In this document: one piece after another, positions 35,218-45,000 of the stretch | Numbering within the stretch: the first letter of the stretch is position 1 | How the letters are laid out: every line of letters begins with the position of its first letter | Source: Palsa-504 sp963808615 | GTDB taxonomy: Bacteria > Actinomycetota > Actinomycetes > Streptosporangiales > Streptosporangiaceae | Assembly: GCA_963808615.1 (NCBI GenBank) | Contig: CAWEGV010000012.1 | Span: forward strand, 434,001-498,000 | DNA: 64,000 nt | Reading direction: 5' to 3' | The notes under the pieces: model-generated | Databases searched by the model: none | What the model was told of the DNA's origin: nothing | Seen by the model: the letters and a program-made list of their open reading frames with translations, nothing else | Made by a program: the position numbers and the translations under genes

Positions 35218-35480
35218 CTTCAGTCCCCTCCGACTGTCTTCCTCGTGCCTCAGTCAAGTCCCTCTAGTTTGGCGCTGAACGAGTACTTTCTACCTAGATT
35301 TCTGGAAATTAGATCGGTGATTCGCAAACTGTGGTCGTCCTGCAGGTAGCCGAACTATTACTTCGCGTAATACGAGCGGGTAGGAAGGTGTTTTCGGCTG
35401 GTTCTCTGAGTGGCAATGTCAATCACTCACGTTAGGTCCTCAGATGCACAGAGTAAGAAAGCGCGCGAGGCGATGACGCG
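35218..35480 (-). promoter_or_regulatory. A+T-rich divergent region between bldC and the dehydratase gene
   Basis: No gene is seen. The region is clearly less G+C-rich than its surroundings and has short inverted repeats: TATTAC/GTAATA at 35356-35372 and ATTTC/GAAAT near 35298-35309. Developmental regulators often bind such regions; no specific site is asserted. Confidence 0.4.
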
Positions 35481-36503
35481 ATGACCGGGGAAACCGACCG
35501 GGACCGGGGGGTTCGGGGGCAGCGCGGCGCCGGGCCGCGGCCTGATATGGTCAGCCTGGCCGAGATGCGGAAAGCGGCTCGGCTGCTCGCGCCGGTGGTC
35601 GTCCGCACGCCGCTGGTCCCCTTCCCCGGGCTGGGCCGGGAGCTCCTGATCAAGCCCGAGTCGCTTCAGCCCACCGGCTCGTTCAAGCTGCGCGGCGCCT
35701 ACGTGGCGATCAGCGCCGGCGGCCAGGACGCCCGGGAGCGCGGGGTCATCGCCCATTCGAGCGGGAACCACGGCCACGCGGTGGCCTACGCCGCGTCCCT
35801 GCTCGGCGTGCGCGCGGTGGTGGTGGTGCCCAGGACCGCCCCGAAGGTCAAGACCGACGCGATCGAGTACTACGGGGCCCAGCTGGTCACCGTGGAGCCC
35901 ACCCTGGCGGCGCGGGTCGCCGCCACCGAGGAACTCATGGCCAGGCACGGGTACCTGCTGATCCCGCCGTTTGATGACCGGAGGGTCATCGCCGGGCAGG
36001 GCACGATCGGCCTGGAGATCGCGGCCGACTGCCCGCAGGTTGATCTCGTCGTGGTGCCGGTTAGCGGCGGAGGGCTGATCTCGGGCATCGCGGCGGCCGT
36101 GCGGGCCGCCTGCCCGGGTGCGGCGGTGGTCGGCGTGGAACCCGAATTCGCGGCGGACGCCCGCGACTCGTTGCGGCGCGGCGAGCCGGTGGCCTGGCCC
36201 GCGGCCACCGTCCAGCGCACAATCGCGGACGCGCTGCGGGTCGAGCGGGTCGGCATCCTGCCGTTCGCCCACATCCGCGAGCTGGTGACCGACATCATCA
36301 CGGTGACCGAGGATGAGATGCTCGCCGCGGTCGGGCGGCTCGCGCGGCAGGCCCGGCTGGTGGCAGAACCCGGCGGGGCCGCCGCGGTGGCGGCATGCCT
36401 GTTCCGGCCCGGCGAGCTGCCGCAGGCCAGGACGCCGGTAGCCGTCCTGTCCGGCGGTAACATCGACCCGCAGTTGCTGGCGCACGTCCTCACCTCGGCG
36501 TGA
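35481..36503 (+). CDS. Threonine/serine dehydratase (PLP fold II)
   Basis: It deaminates threonine to 2-oxobutyrate and/or serine to pyruvate, or acts as a serine racemase-like enzyme. The 340-residue protein has the PLP lysine (Lys69) in SFKLRGAY, the substrate loop SGNHGHAV and the phosphate-binding SGGGLISG. It lacks the C-terminal ACT regulatory domain of biosynthetic IlvA, so it is more likely catabolic or a broad-specificity form. Divergent from bldC. Confidence 0.88.
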   Translation: MTGETDRDRGVRGQRGAGPRPDMVSLAEMRKAARLLAPVVVRTPLVPFPGLGRELLIKPESLQPTGSFKLRGAYVAISAGGQDARERGVIAHSSGNHGHAVAYAASLLGVRAVVVVPRTAPKVKTDAIEYYGAQLVTVEPTLAARVAATEELMARHGYLLIPPFDDRRVIAGQGTIGLEIAADCPQVDLVVVPVSGGGLISGIAAAVRAACPGAAVVGVEPEFAADARDSLRRGEPVAWPAATVQRTIADALRVERVGILPFAHIRELVTDIITVTEDEMLAAVGRLARQARLVAEPGGAAAVAACLFRPGELPQARTPVAVLSGGNIDPQLLAHVLTSA

Positions 36504-36554
36504 CCGCCCGCGCTGCAACAGCCCGTGGTAAGCACCCAGACCGGCCGTCCGCGC

Positions 36555-37250
36555 TTACTCGGGACGGCGGCTGATGTTCGCGATAGCTGGACAGACGACC
36601 AAGTCGAGGATGAGTGCGCCCGCCAGCACTACCCCGCAGCCGACCGCGGTTCCGGCCACGATGTCGGTGAAGGTGTGCGCACCGATGGCTACCATTGCGG
36701 CGGCGACCGCGGCCGCCAGTAGCAACGCCATGAACACCAGCAGCAAGCGTACGGTCCAGGGGGGGCGGCGTCGTGGCGGATTGGCGAGCAGCACGGCGCA
36801 TACAGCAGCTAGCGCGAACATGCTGGTGGCGTGCCCACTGGGGAAGCCCGCATCAAGAGGCCCGCCAACGTAGTGTTTGAGCACGTATTCGGTGAGGCCG
36901 ATAGCGGCGGGTACCGCAACGGCCGCGAGGATGGCCCCCGACCACCGGCGGACCGCGAGGCAGCCAAAGACTAGGGCCAAGGTCATCAACGTTACTGGTC
37001 CCAGTGTGCCAAGATCGGGCAGCCAGTTCAGTAGCGCGGGAAACCGGCCCATCCCGGCCTGGATGCGCGGGTCGGCCACCGAATCGAGCCATCCCGGCTC
37101 TCCCCGGCCCACCAGAAGTGCCGCCAGAACTGCCAGTACCGCTGCGCAGGACGCCAGCAGCGCGGCGACTGCCAGGCGTAGCCGCCTGGGCAGCAATTGC
37201 TGCGGCACCGGCTTTCGCCGGGCCGTGCGCCGCAAGGTCCCGAGCTGCAT
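36555..37250 (-). CDS. PAP2-family membrane phosphatase, copy 1
   Basis: A 231-residue membrane acid phosphatase with ~6 spans. The motifs are KHYVGGPLDAGFPSGHATS (second motif PSGH) and VAIGAHTFTDIVAG (third motif, catalytic His/Asp). The first-motif Arg-Pro is not obvious (GGP). The ORF is open upstream; ATG 37250 fits the family start. Likely substrates are undecaprenyl or phosphatidyl phosphates. It is antisense to and related to the second PAP2 gene at 39016. Confidence 0.8.
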   Translation of the reverse strand: MQLGTLRRTARRKPVPQQLLPRRLRLAVAALLASCAAVLAVLAALLVGRGEPGWLDSVADPRIQAGMGRFPALLNWLPDLGTLGPVTLMTLALVFGCLAVRRWSGAILAAVAVPAAIGLTEYVLKHYVGGPLDAGFPSGHATSMFALAAVCAVLLANPPRRRPPWTVRLLLVFMALLLAAAVAAAMVAIGAHTFTDIVAGTAVGCGVVLAGALILDLVVCPAIANISRRPE

Positions 37251-37448
37251 CAGGCCCCATGGTATGCACTGGGACCGGTATCTTAATCGGGGAGGCTGCG
37301 GGGGTCGGCAGACGATCAGGATTTGTGGGTCATCGGCAATGGTGGACGTACCAGAACCGAACTTCGGTAACGGCCCTGTTCGGCTGCAACATCGGCCCGC
37401 GGCTGGCGAGTACCCTAGCCCTTGGCTCACGGGGTCCTGGTTACGGTC

Positions 37449-37478
37449 CATGATTGTCTACCTAGGTAGACAATCATG
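37449..37478 (+). promoter_or_regulatory. 30-bp perfect palindrome, operator of the PadR gene
   Basis: Positions 37449-37463 and 37464-37478 are exact reverse complements, centred on CCTAGG, with TGTCTACCTAGGTAGACA as the core. It ends 25 nt before the PadR start. PadR-type regulators bind such dyads, so autoregulation is likely. Confidence 0.8.
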
Positions 37479-37503
37479 TTCTAGCTAAGTAGCCTTGGTG
37501 GCC

Positions 37504-37848
37504 ATGGGTTATCGCTCCGGATTTTCTGCTCAGACACTGGCGGTCCTGGCGGAGCTGTGCGCTACGCCCTCGCAATGGCGTCATGGCTATGGGATTGCCA
37601 GGGACACCGGGCTGAAGTCAGGCACGCTGTACCCGGTCTTGATCCGGCTAGCCGACCGTGGCTTGGTGGAGGCGTGTTGGGAGGATGAGCAGCCAGCTGG
37701 CCGGCCGCGGCGGCATCTGTACCGGCTGACGCCCGCAGGGCTCGCGGCTGCCACGGAAGCGCTGGCGCAGGCACCTTCCAGCGACCGGACCGTTGCCGGT
37801 GTTCGCGTCGGGGGCGGGCGCCGGGTGGTGGCGAGGGTAACGCCATGA
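37504..37848 (+). CDS. PadR-family transcriptional regulator
   Basis: A 114-residue regulator with the PadR winged helix (HGYGIARDTGLKSGTLYPVL; RLADRGLVEACWE; PRRHLYRLTPAGLAA). It lacks the long C-terminal dimerisation helix of larger PadR proteins (PadR-s2 type). ATG 37504 is used; a TTG 9 nt earlier is possible. It overlaps the next gene by 4 nt (ATGA) and is preceded by the perfect palindrome. The pair PadR + membrane protein is a common unit; the membrane protein is likely its target. Confidence 0.88.
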   Translation: MGYRSGFSAQTLAVLAELCATPSQWRHGYGIARDTGLKSGTLYPVLIRLADRGLVEACWEDEQPAGRPRRHLYRLTPAGLAAATEALAQAPSSDRTVAGVRVGGGRRVVARVTP

Positions 37849-38995
37849 GCCGGCGAACGCGGGTGCTGGCGGCGCTGCTGCAGTGGTCGGCGGGGCTTTT
37901 GCCGGCTGATCGCCGCGTGTGGGCCCAGGCGCTGCGGGCGGAAGCGGACCAGGTCCCGGCGGGGTGGGGTCGGCTGACCTGGCTGGCTGGCGGGGTGCGG
38001 CTGACGGCGCGTGAGGCTGTACTGTCACGCAGGTTCGCATACTTGATGGCATTCGCAGCCGCTGTCGTGGGCGTGGCCTGGAGCGCATGGTCCGGCCCGG
38101 CCGGCGACTCAGCCATCGTGATTAACCGGGTCGATGTGATCACGATGGCAGTGATCCTGGCTGGGCTGCCATGGGCCATCCGCCGGACCCGCGGCCCAGT
38201 CGCAGGCGGCCGGCCGGCGCGGCTGGTGCGCACCGGCGGTTACGCGGCGGTGCTAGCCCTGGTCCTGGTCAAGGCCGCCGTGGAGCGGGTCGCCGATGCG
38301 CCGCCCAATAATGCGTACGGGCCAGCACGCGCCTGGGTAGGTGAGGTTGTCTTCCTGGCGGTGATGGCGGGCTATGCGGTCGTGATCCTGACCTGTACAT
38401 CGCGGCGATCACCGGCAGTTCCGGCCAATGTGGCCATCGGCGTGGCGACCGGGGTCGGCGTAGGCCTGCTGGCGTACGCGCTGGGGCCGCTGGGGTGCCC
38501 GCTTCGCTTCACTGGCTGGTGGCCGTCGCGCCTCTATGACGCGGCGATGGCGGCAGGCGTGCTGCTAGCGGTGTGCGCTTCCGTGACAGTAGGGCTCGTA
38601 GCGGCCCGGCGTGCTGGTCGTTCAATGCCTAATACTTCCGGGGCCAGGCATGGAGCCACGGCCGGATTGTTACCGGAGCAGTCGCGGCGCTGGTTGTCTC
38701 CGTTCTGTCTACCGCCACAATCGCACTGCTGCCCTACGACACAGGCCTGCGGGACTGGGCATCAGGCCACGTCGGCCAGTGGACGCCCATTGTCGGTCAG
38801 GTGACCCCAGTCATCGGTCCCCGCCTCGGCTACATGGCGGGAGCCAGCGCGTTCGCGGCTGGGTATCTCCTGGTACTCCTGCTCAGCCCACTGTTCGGCT
38901 GCGGCTTGGGCGCCTCAGTCGGACGAGCTATGGACAACTACGGGCATGCCAGTCCGCAGCTGCCAGGCGGCGGAGTTCCCGCCCAGATGCGCTGA
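37845..38995 (+). pseudogene. PadR-coupled multi-span membrane protein, frame changes near 38.65 kb
   Basis: The first part (37845 to about 38630) encodes six or seven hydrophobic spans (MSRRTRVLAALLQWSAGLLP at the start; ASVTVGLVAARRAGRSMP at the end). Beyond that this frame becomes an implausible, Pro/Cys-rich tail to 38804. The frame one base back encodes VTGAVAALVVSVLSTATIAL (about 38657 on) and GYMAGASAFAAGYLLVLLLS, ending at TGA 38993-38995. The two parts look like one ~380-residue permease-like protein split by a one-base deletion between 38633 and 38690. Function unknown. Confidence 0.6.
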
Positions 38996-39015
38996 ATGGG
39001 GGCCGCAAGAATCGG

Positions 39016-39744
39016 ATGCATCTCCAGTATGGTCGGCCTCTGCTGGTGACCTCGACCCGTTTCTGGGCCGGCGCGCTTGTGGCTTGCTGCACAATCCTGG
39101 TCGCCGTGCTCGGCCTGCTGTTCGCGCACCATACCACTGCGGACCGGTTCGATCATGCGGTCGACACGCCGGTCATCACCTGGTTCGGCGGGCATCCAGG
39201 TCTTGCCGCATGGCTTGCTGCCCCGGGCTCGCAGGTTCCGGCCGTGGTGCTGAGCGCAGCGATCGTCGTCGCCTGCCTGCTCGCGGGTCGGCTTAACGGC
39301 GCCGTGCTTGCCACGGCTGCCGTCGCGGCTGCCGTCGGATTGAACGACGGCTTGTTCAAGCACCTAGTCCACCGCACCTACCTTGGCACCCTTACGTATC
39401 CCAGCGGGCATACCGCCACCATGTTCGCTCTCGCCGCGACGGTCGCGGTGCTGCTTCTCGTCCCGGCACACCCGGCCAAGGCCATGACGCTGAGGGTGCT
39501 TATCCCGGCCGCGGCTTGCGTATTGGGAGGCGTGGTTGCCATCGGTGTCATCGGTCTGCAGTGGCATTACTTCACTGACACCGTGGCCGGTGCCGCTGTC
39601 GGTATCGGAACGGTCTGCGGTCTCGCCCTCCTGCTCGACCTGCCAGCGGTCCGGCGGTGGCTGGCCCGAGATGCCAGCCAGGCACCGGCAGCTCCAGAGC
39701 GCCGAAGCGGCCGGACTCGAGCCAGCGCCAAAGCATCGCGCTGA
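39016..39744 (+). CDS. PAP2-family membrane phosphatase, copy 2
   Basis: A 242-residue homologue of the copy at 36555. The motifs are KHLVHRTYLGTLTYPSGHTA (PSGH) and GLQWHYFTDTVAGA (catalytic His/Asp). Like copy 1 it has ~6 spans. The frame opens earlier through the split gene, but ATG 39016 precedes a typical N-terminal span. It is co-directional with the PadR unit. The arrangement of two related phosphatases around one PadR unit suggests duplication. Confidence 0.82.
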   Translation: MHLQYGRPLLVTSTRFWAGALVACCTILVAVLGLLFAHHTTADRFDHAVDTPVITWFGGHPGLAAWLAAPGSQVPAVVLSAAIVVACLLAGRLNGAVLATAAVAAAVGLNDGLFKHLVHRTYLGTLTYPSGHTATMFALAATVAVLLLVPAHPAKAMTLRVLIPAAACVLGGVVAIGVIGLQWHYFTDTVAGAAVGIGTVCGLALLLDLPAVRRWLARDASQAPAAPERRSGRTRASAKASR

Positions 39745-39808
39745 GGCCGTTCACCGGTGCCGAGCAGGGACGAAGCGCTCATTCCGGCTTGGCTATGCTT
39801 GGGGGGTC

Positions 39809-40069
39809 ATGCGAGCCACGATTGCCTACACCTCCGCGCGGATCCTGCTGCTGGTTATCTCGGTGATCTTGCTCTACCTGGCGGGCGCGCGCGGGCTACT
39901 GCTGCTCGCGCTGGCCTTCCTGGTCAGCGGGATAGCCAGCTTCGTGCTGCTGTCCAGGCAGCGGGACGTCATGTCGCGCGCGCTGATGGGGCGGATCGGC
40001 GGCGGGCGCCGGCGGATGCCGGAGTTCCGGGCCAGGATCGAGGAAGGCGCCCGCGCCGAGGATGAGGAC
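39809..40069 (+). CDS. DUF4229 membrane protein, no in-frame stop before the convergent gene
   Basis: ATG 39809 begins MRATIAYTSARILLLVISVI with two hydrophobic spans, followed by a basic loop and an acidic tail (RARIEEGARAEDED). That is the DUF4229 family pattern, usually ~100 residues. Here the frame does not close: it stays open to 41308, antisense to the APS-kinase gene. Coordinates are given to the point where the recognisable part ends. A lost stop or an indel is likely. Confidence 0.65.
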
Positions 40070-41785
40070 TTACAGCTTCCGGACGGCCGGGCCCACCCGG
40101 ATCATCGGCGCAGGCGTCCCGGACGCGCCGGACCCGTCGGGTACGGGAGCCAGCCACCCCCCGCTGATCAGCAGCTTCAGCACGGCACCGACCGCCTGGT
40201 CGCGGCTCATGGCCGAGGTGTCGAGCACCAGGTCGGCGTCGCGAGGCTCCTCATATGGATCGGACATCCCGGTGAAGCCGGTGATCAGGCCCGCACGGGC
40301 CTTGGCGTACAGGCCCTTGCGGTCGCGCGCCGCGCACACCTCGACCGGGGTCGAGACGTAGACGAGCAGGAAGTCGCCGACGTCGGTGACCAGCTTCCTG
40401 GCCACCGCGCGCGCCCCGGCATAGGGCGCTATCGGAGCGCAGATGGCGATGCCGCCGTGCCGCACCACCTCGGCCGCGACGTAGCCGATGCGCGCGATGT
40501 TGAGGTCGCGGTCCGCGCGGGAGAAGGTCAGCCCCGCCGACAGCAGCTGCCGCACGTGGTCGCCGTCCAGCAGCGAGACGGTGCGGTCTCCTCGCTCGGT
40601 GAGCGCCTCGGCCAGCCCGCGGGCGATGGTGGACTTACCGGAACCCGACAGGCCGGTGAAGAAGACCGCCAGGCCGCGCTCGGCCCGCGGCGGACGGGCT
40701 CGCCGCAGCTCGCGAGCGACACTCGGCGCGGCGAACCACGGCGGAACCTCGGCACCGGAATCGAGCAGGGCGCCGAGCTCGGAGTCGCTCAGCTCGCCCC
40801 GCTCGGCGCCGGGCTCGATCAGCGCGAGCGGCCGCCACACCTGCGGCCGGGGGTCGTAGGCCCACTCACCTGCGCGGATGGCCGGAATCGGCACGCCGGG
40901 CAGTTCCACGGCGCCGTTCTTGGCCGCGGTCGGCCCGTCCGCGGCTTCCGGCAGGTCGGATACGTCGGCCAGCAGGTGCGTGGCACCGTATGCCGCGGCG
41001 ACGATCGCGTGCGCGCGCAGGTCGGCCGCGGGTCCGGCCGCGCGGCGGGCCAGCGGCACGGGCACCACCAGGGTCCCGGCGGGAAGGTGCTGCGTGGCCG
41101 CGAGGACCGCGCGGATGAGTGCGTCCGGCCGGGTCACGACGTCGGCCCGCCCGGCGACCAGCGGCAGCAGCAGCAGGCGCGCGTTCAGCTGGCCGGCGTA
41201 GTGGCGCAGCTGGCCGATGTGGCGCATGTTCAGCGGGCGCCGGGTCGCGTAGGCGAGCACGTTCCCGCCGGACAGTTGCTCGCGTACCTCCTCCGGCCGG
41301 CGCCGTAGCTGCCGGAAGGGCCCGTGCTCGGGCTCGCGCAGCGCCGTGACCGGGCCGGCCAGGCGCACCGGGCCATCCAGGGCCGGGTCCGCCGGGTCGC
41401 CTGGCCCGGATCCGGCCGGCCGTTCGGTGATGGTGAGCACGGCCAGCGGCGAGCCCTCCTGATCCTGCAGGACCAGGTGGCGGGCATGCATCGGGACCGC
41501 GCCGGCGGGCACCTCGAGTGTCACCAGCACTGGCCAGGGCGTGCCGTCGGCCAGCATGCCCCGTTCGGTGACCGCGGCCACGTCGGCGGCGCCCATGAAA
41601 CCGCTCAGCGGCGCGAACGCGCCGGAGGTCAGCAGCTCAAGATCGCCGAGCTGCGCCTCGTCGAGCGTCCACGCTGGCCAGTCCGTCAGTTCCGCGGGTA
41701 GTTCGGGCGGTGTTTGAGCAGTCAGGTGGGCCTCCGAACGTGACTTCTGACACAGTATGCCAGCGCCGCGCCGGGGACGAAGCAC
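40070..41785 (-). CDS. cysC: ATP-sulfurylase-like / APS kinase fusion with degenerate sulfurylase motif
   Basis: The C-terminal domain is a complete APS kinase, making PAPS: P-loop GLSGSGKST (378-386 from GTG 41785), DGDHVRQLLS and DRKGLYAKARAG. The N-terminal ~340 residues have the PUA-like and sulfurylase fold, but the ATP-binding motif QTRNPLHRAH is changed to ATRRPLNMRH (Q to A180, N to R183, first His to N186). The sulfurylase activity is therefore doubtful. The reading frame begins at GTG 41785, but the first ~20 residues look non-coding; a CTG at 41725 follows a GGAGG. It may serve as APS kinase with a regulatory or structural N-domain. Confidence 0.85.
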   Translation of the reverse strand: MLRPRRGAGILCQKSRSEAHLTAQTPPELPAELTDWPAWTLDEAQLGDLELLTSGAFAPLSGFMGAADVAAVTERGMLADGTPWPVLVTLEVPAGAVPMHARHLVLQDQEGSPLAVLTITERPAGSGPGDPADPALDGPVRLAGPVTALREPEHGPFRQLRRRPEEVREQLSGGNVLAYATRRPLNMRHIGQLRHYAGQLNARLLLLPLVAGRADVVTRPDALIRAVLAATQHLPAGTLVVPVPLARRAAGPAADLRAHAIVAAAYGATHLLADVSDLPEAADGPTAAKNGAVELPGVPIPAIRAGEWAYDPRPQVWRPLALIEPGAERGELSDSELGALLDSGAEVPPWFAAPSVARELRRARPPRAERGLAVFFTGLSGSGKSTIARGLAEALTERGDRTVSLLDGDHVRQLLSAGLTFSRADRDLNIARIGYVAAEVVRHGGIAICAPIAPYAGARAVARKLVTDVGDFLLVYVSTPVEVCAARDRKGLYAKARAGLITGFTGMSDPYEEPRDADLVLDTSAMSRDQAVGAVLKLLISGGWLAPVPDGSGASGTPAPMIRVGPAVRKL

Positions 41786-41898
41786 GGCACGACGAAAACG
41801 CCGGAAGAGCGGCCTGGGCCGCCTGGCCCTGGCGCTGTCCGTGAACAGGCTGCAGGCCCCGGGGGTGTCCGGGCGGTCGAGCTGTAGGGGCCGAGCGG

Positions 41899-41904
41899 TA
41901 GAAT
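41899..41904 (+). promoter_or_regulatory. Candidate -10 box of mfd
   Basis: TAGAAT, 131 nt before the mfd start; the -35 region is weak. Confidence 0.3.
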
Positions 41905-42035
41905 AGGGCAGTTCTGCACACAGCCGGGTCGGCCAAAGCCCGGCCGTTTCGTGCTGCCCGAACCGGGGTGCGGGCCAGCCGGCCGGGCCGTCCGGGCGGC
42001 CAGCACAACGAGCGAACGGCGATCACAGGGACATC

Positions 42036-45000
42036 ATGAGCCTCGGCGGACTGCTCACCATCATCGACGACGATCCGCAGCTACGAGAAGTAGTCGCGCG
42101 CGCGGAAGACGATGCCGGCGCAGCCTCGGACACCGGGCCCAGCGCCGCCACGCTGGCCGGGGAAGACCTGATCGCGCCGCCCACCCTGCGGTCGGCCCTG
42201 GCCGCGGCCCTGACTCGCCCCCGGGGGCCCAGCCGGTTCGTCCTGGCGGTCACCGCCACGGCCCGCGAGGCGGACAACCTGACCGCGGCTCTGGGCTCGT
42301 TTCTGCCCGCGTCCAGCGTGGCCTGCTTCCCGGGCTGGGAAACGCTCCCGCACGAGCGGCTGTCGCCGCAGTCGGACACGGTGGGGCGGCGGATGGCCGT
42401 GCTGCGGCGGCTGGCCCACCCTGCGGCCCCGGGCCAGCCCCACGGGCCGCTCACCGTGGTGGTGGCACCGGTCCGGAGCCTGCTGCAGCCCATCGTGGCC
42501 GGGCTCGGTGACCTGGAGCCGGTCAGCCTCCAGGTGGGCCAGGCCTGCGATCTCGATGACCTGATCGCCAGGCTGGTCGAGATCGGCTACAGCCGGGAGG
42601 ACCTGGTGGGCAGCCGCGGGGAGATCGCGGTCCGCGGCGGCATCGTCGACGTCTTCCCGCCCACCGAGGAGCATCCGCTGCGGATCGAGTTCTTCGGCGA
42701 CACGGTGGACGAGATCCGTTACTTCAAGGTCGCCGACCAGCTCAGCATCGGGCCGGCCGAGGACGGGCTCTGGGCGCCGCCGTGCCGCGAGCTGCTGCTC
42801 ACCCCGGCGGTCAGGGCCCGCGCCAAGGAACTCGCCGACACCCATCCCGCCCTGGCCGACATGCTCGGCAAGCTGGCCGAGGGGATCCCGGTGGAGGGCA
42901 TGGAGGCGTTCGCGCCGGTGCTGGCCGACCGGATGGACCTGCTGCTCGACTACGTGCCGCCGGACGGCATCGTGCTGGCCTGCGATCCGGAGCGGATCCG
43001 GGCCCGCGCCGAGGAACTGGTCAGGACGAGCCAGGAGTTCCTCGAGGCGTCCTGGGCCAGCGCCGCGGCGGGAGGGGAGGCGCCGATCGACCTGGGGCCC
43101 TCGGCCTTCCAGCCGATCGCGCGAATCCGCGCGGCGGCGGCAGCGCTGGACCTGCCCTGGTGGACGATCGCGCCGTTCGGCGTCACCGATGCCGAGGCGG
43201 ACGAGCCGGGAGGGGGTGCTCACCCCGGACCCGGACTCGCGGAGACCGGACCCGCAGACCGGGTTCCGTTCCGTATCCATGCCACCCTGGCGCCGACCTA
43301 CCGCGGCGACGCGGCCCGCATGATCGCCGACGTGCGGAGCTGGCTGACCGAAGACTGGCGGGTGGTGCTGGTCACCGAGGGTCACGGTCCTGCGCAGCGG
43401 CTGGCCGAGATGCTCCGCGGCGAGGGCATCGGTGCCCGCCTGGACGATCTCGCCGAGGCGCCGGAGCCGGGCGTGCCGTACGTCACGACCGCCCGGATCG
43501 AGAACGGCTTCGTCTGGCCCGCCGTCAAGCTCGTCCTGCTCACCGAGAGCGACCTCGCCGGGCATCCGGCCGGGCTGCCGACGACCAGGGACATGCGCCG
43601 GATGCCGAGCAGGCGGCGCGGTGGCGTCGATCCGCTGCAGCTGCGGGCGGGCAACTACGTCGTCCACGAGCAGCACGGAGTCGGCCGCTACCTGGAGATG
43701 ACGTCACGGACCGCGGCGGGCGCCACCAGGGAATACCTGGTCATCGAGTATGCGCCGAACCGGCGGGGCCAGCCGCCGGACCGGCTCTACGTGCCCACCG
43801 ACCAGCTGGACGAGGTGACCAGGTACACCGGCGGCGAGGCACCGACCCTGCACCGGCTGGGCGGGGCGGACTGGGCCAAGGCCAAGGGCCGGGCGCGCAA
43901 GGCCGTCCGGCAGATCGCCTCCGAGCTGATCCGGCTGTACTCGGCCCGGATGGCCTCGCCAGGGTTCGCGTTCGGCCCGGACACGCCCTGGCAGCGCGAG
44001 CTGGAAGACGCGTTCCCCTACGTGGAGACCCCGGACCAGCTCGGTGCCATCAACGAGGTCAAGGCCGACATGGAACGGCCGGTGCCGATGGACCGGCTAA
44101 TCAGCGGCGACGTCGGCTACGGCAAGACGGAAATCGCGGTACGCGCCGCGTTCAAGGCGGTGCAGGACGGCAAGCAGGTCGCGGTGCTGGTGCCCACCAC
44201 GCTGCTGGTCCAGCAGCACTATTCGACGTTCTCCGAGCGCTACGCCCCGTTCCCGGTGGTGGTACGCCCGCTGTCGCGGTTCCAGGGCGGTGCCGAGACG
44301 GCCGAGACGCTGCGCGGCCTGGCCGACGGCACCGTGGATGTGGTCATCGGCACCCACAAGCTGCTGTCGCCGGAGACCAGGTTCGCCCGGCTCGGCTTGG
44401 TCGTCATCGACGAGGAGCAGCGCTTCGGGGTGGAGCACAAGGAGTACCTCAAGGGGCTGCGCACCGAGGTGGACGTGCTCGCCATGTCCGCCACCCCCAT
44501 TCCGAGGACGCTGGAGATGGGCGTGGCGGGGATCAGGGAGATGTCGACCATCCTCACGCCGCCCGAGGAACGGCACCCGGTGCTCACCTTCGTCGGTCCC
44601 TACGACGCCCGGCAGGCCGCCGCCGCGATCAGGCGCGAGCTGCTGCGGGACGGCCAGGTCTTCTACGTGCACAACCGGGTCACCTCGATCCGCAGGGTCG
44701 CCGCCCAGGTCGCCGAGCTGGTCCCGGAGGCGCGGATCGCGGTGGCGCACGGGCAGATGAACGAGCACGAGCTGGAACAGGTCATGGTCGACTTCTGGGA
44801 GCGGAAGTACGACGTCCTGGTCGCGACCACGATCGTGGAATCCGGGCTGGACATCCCGAACGCCAACACGCTGATCATCGACCGGGCTGACATGTACGGC
44901 CTGTCGCAGCTGCACCAGCTGCGGGGCCGGGTCGGCCGGGGCACCGAGCGGGCCTACGCCTATTTCCTGTACCCGTCCGAGACGGCGCTGACCGAGACGG

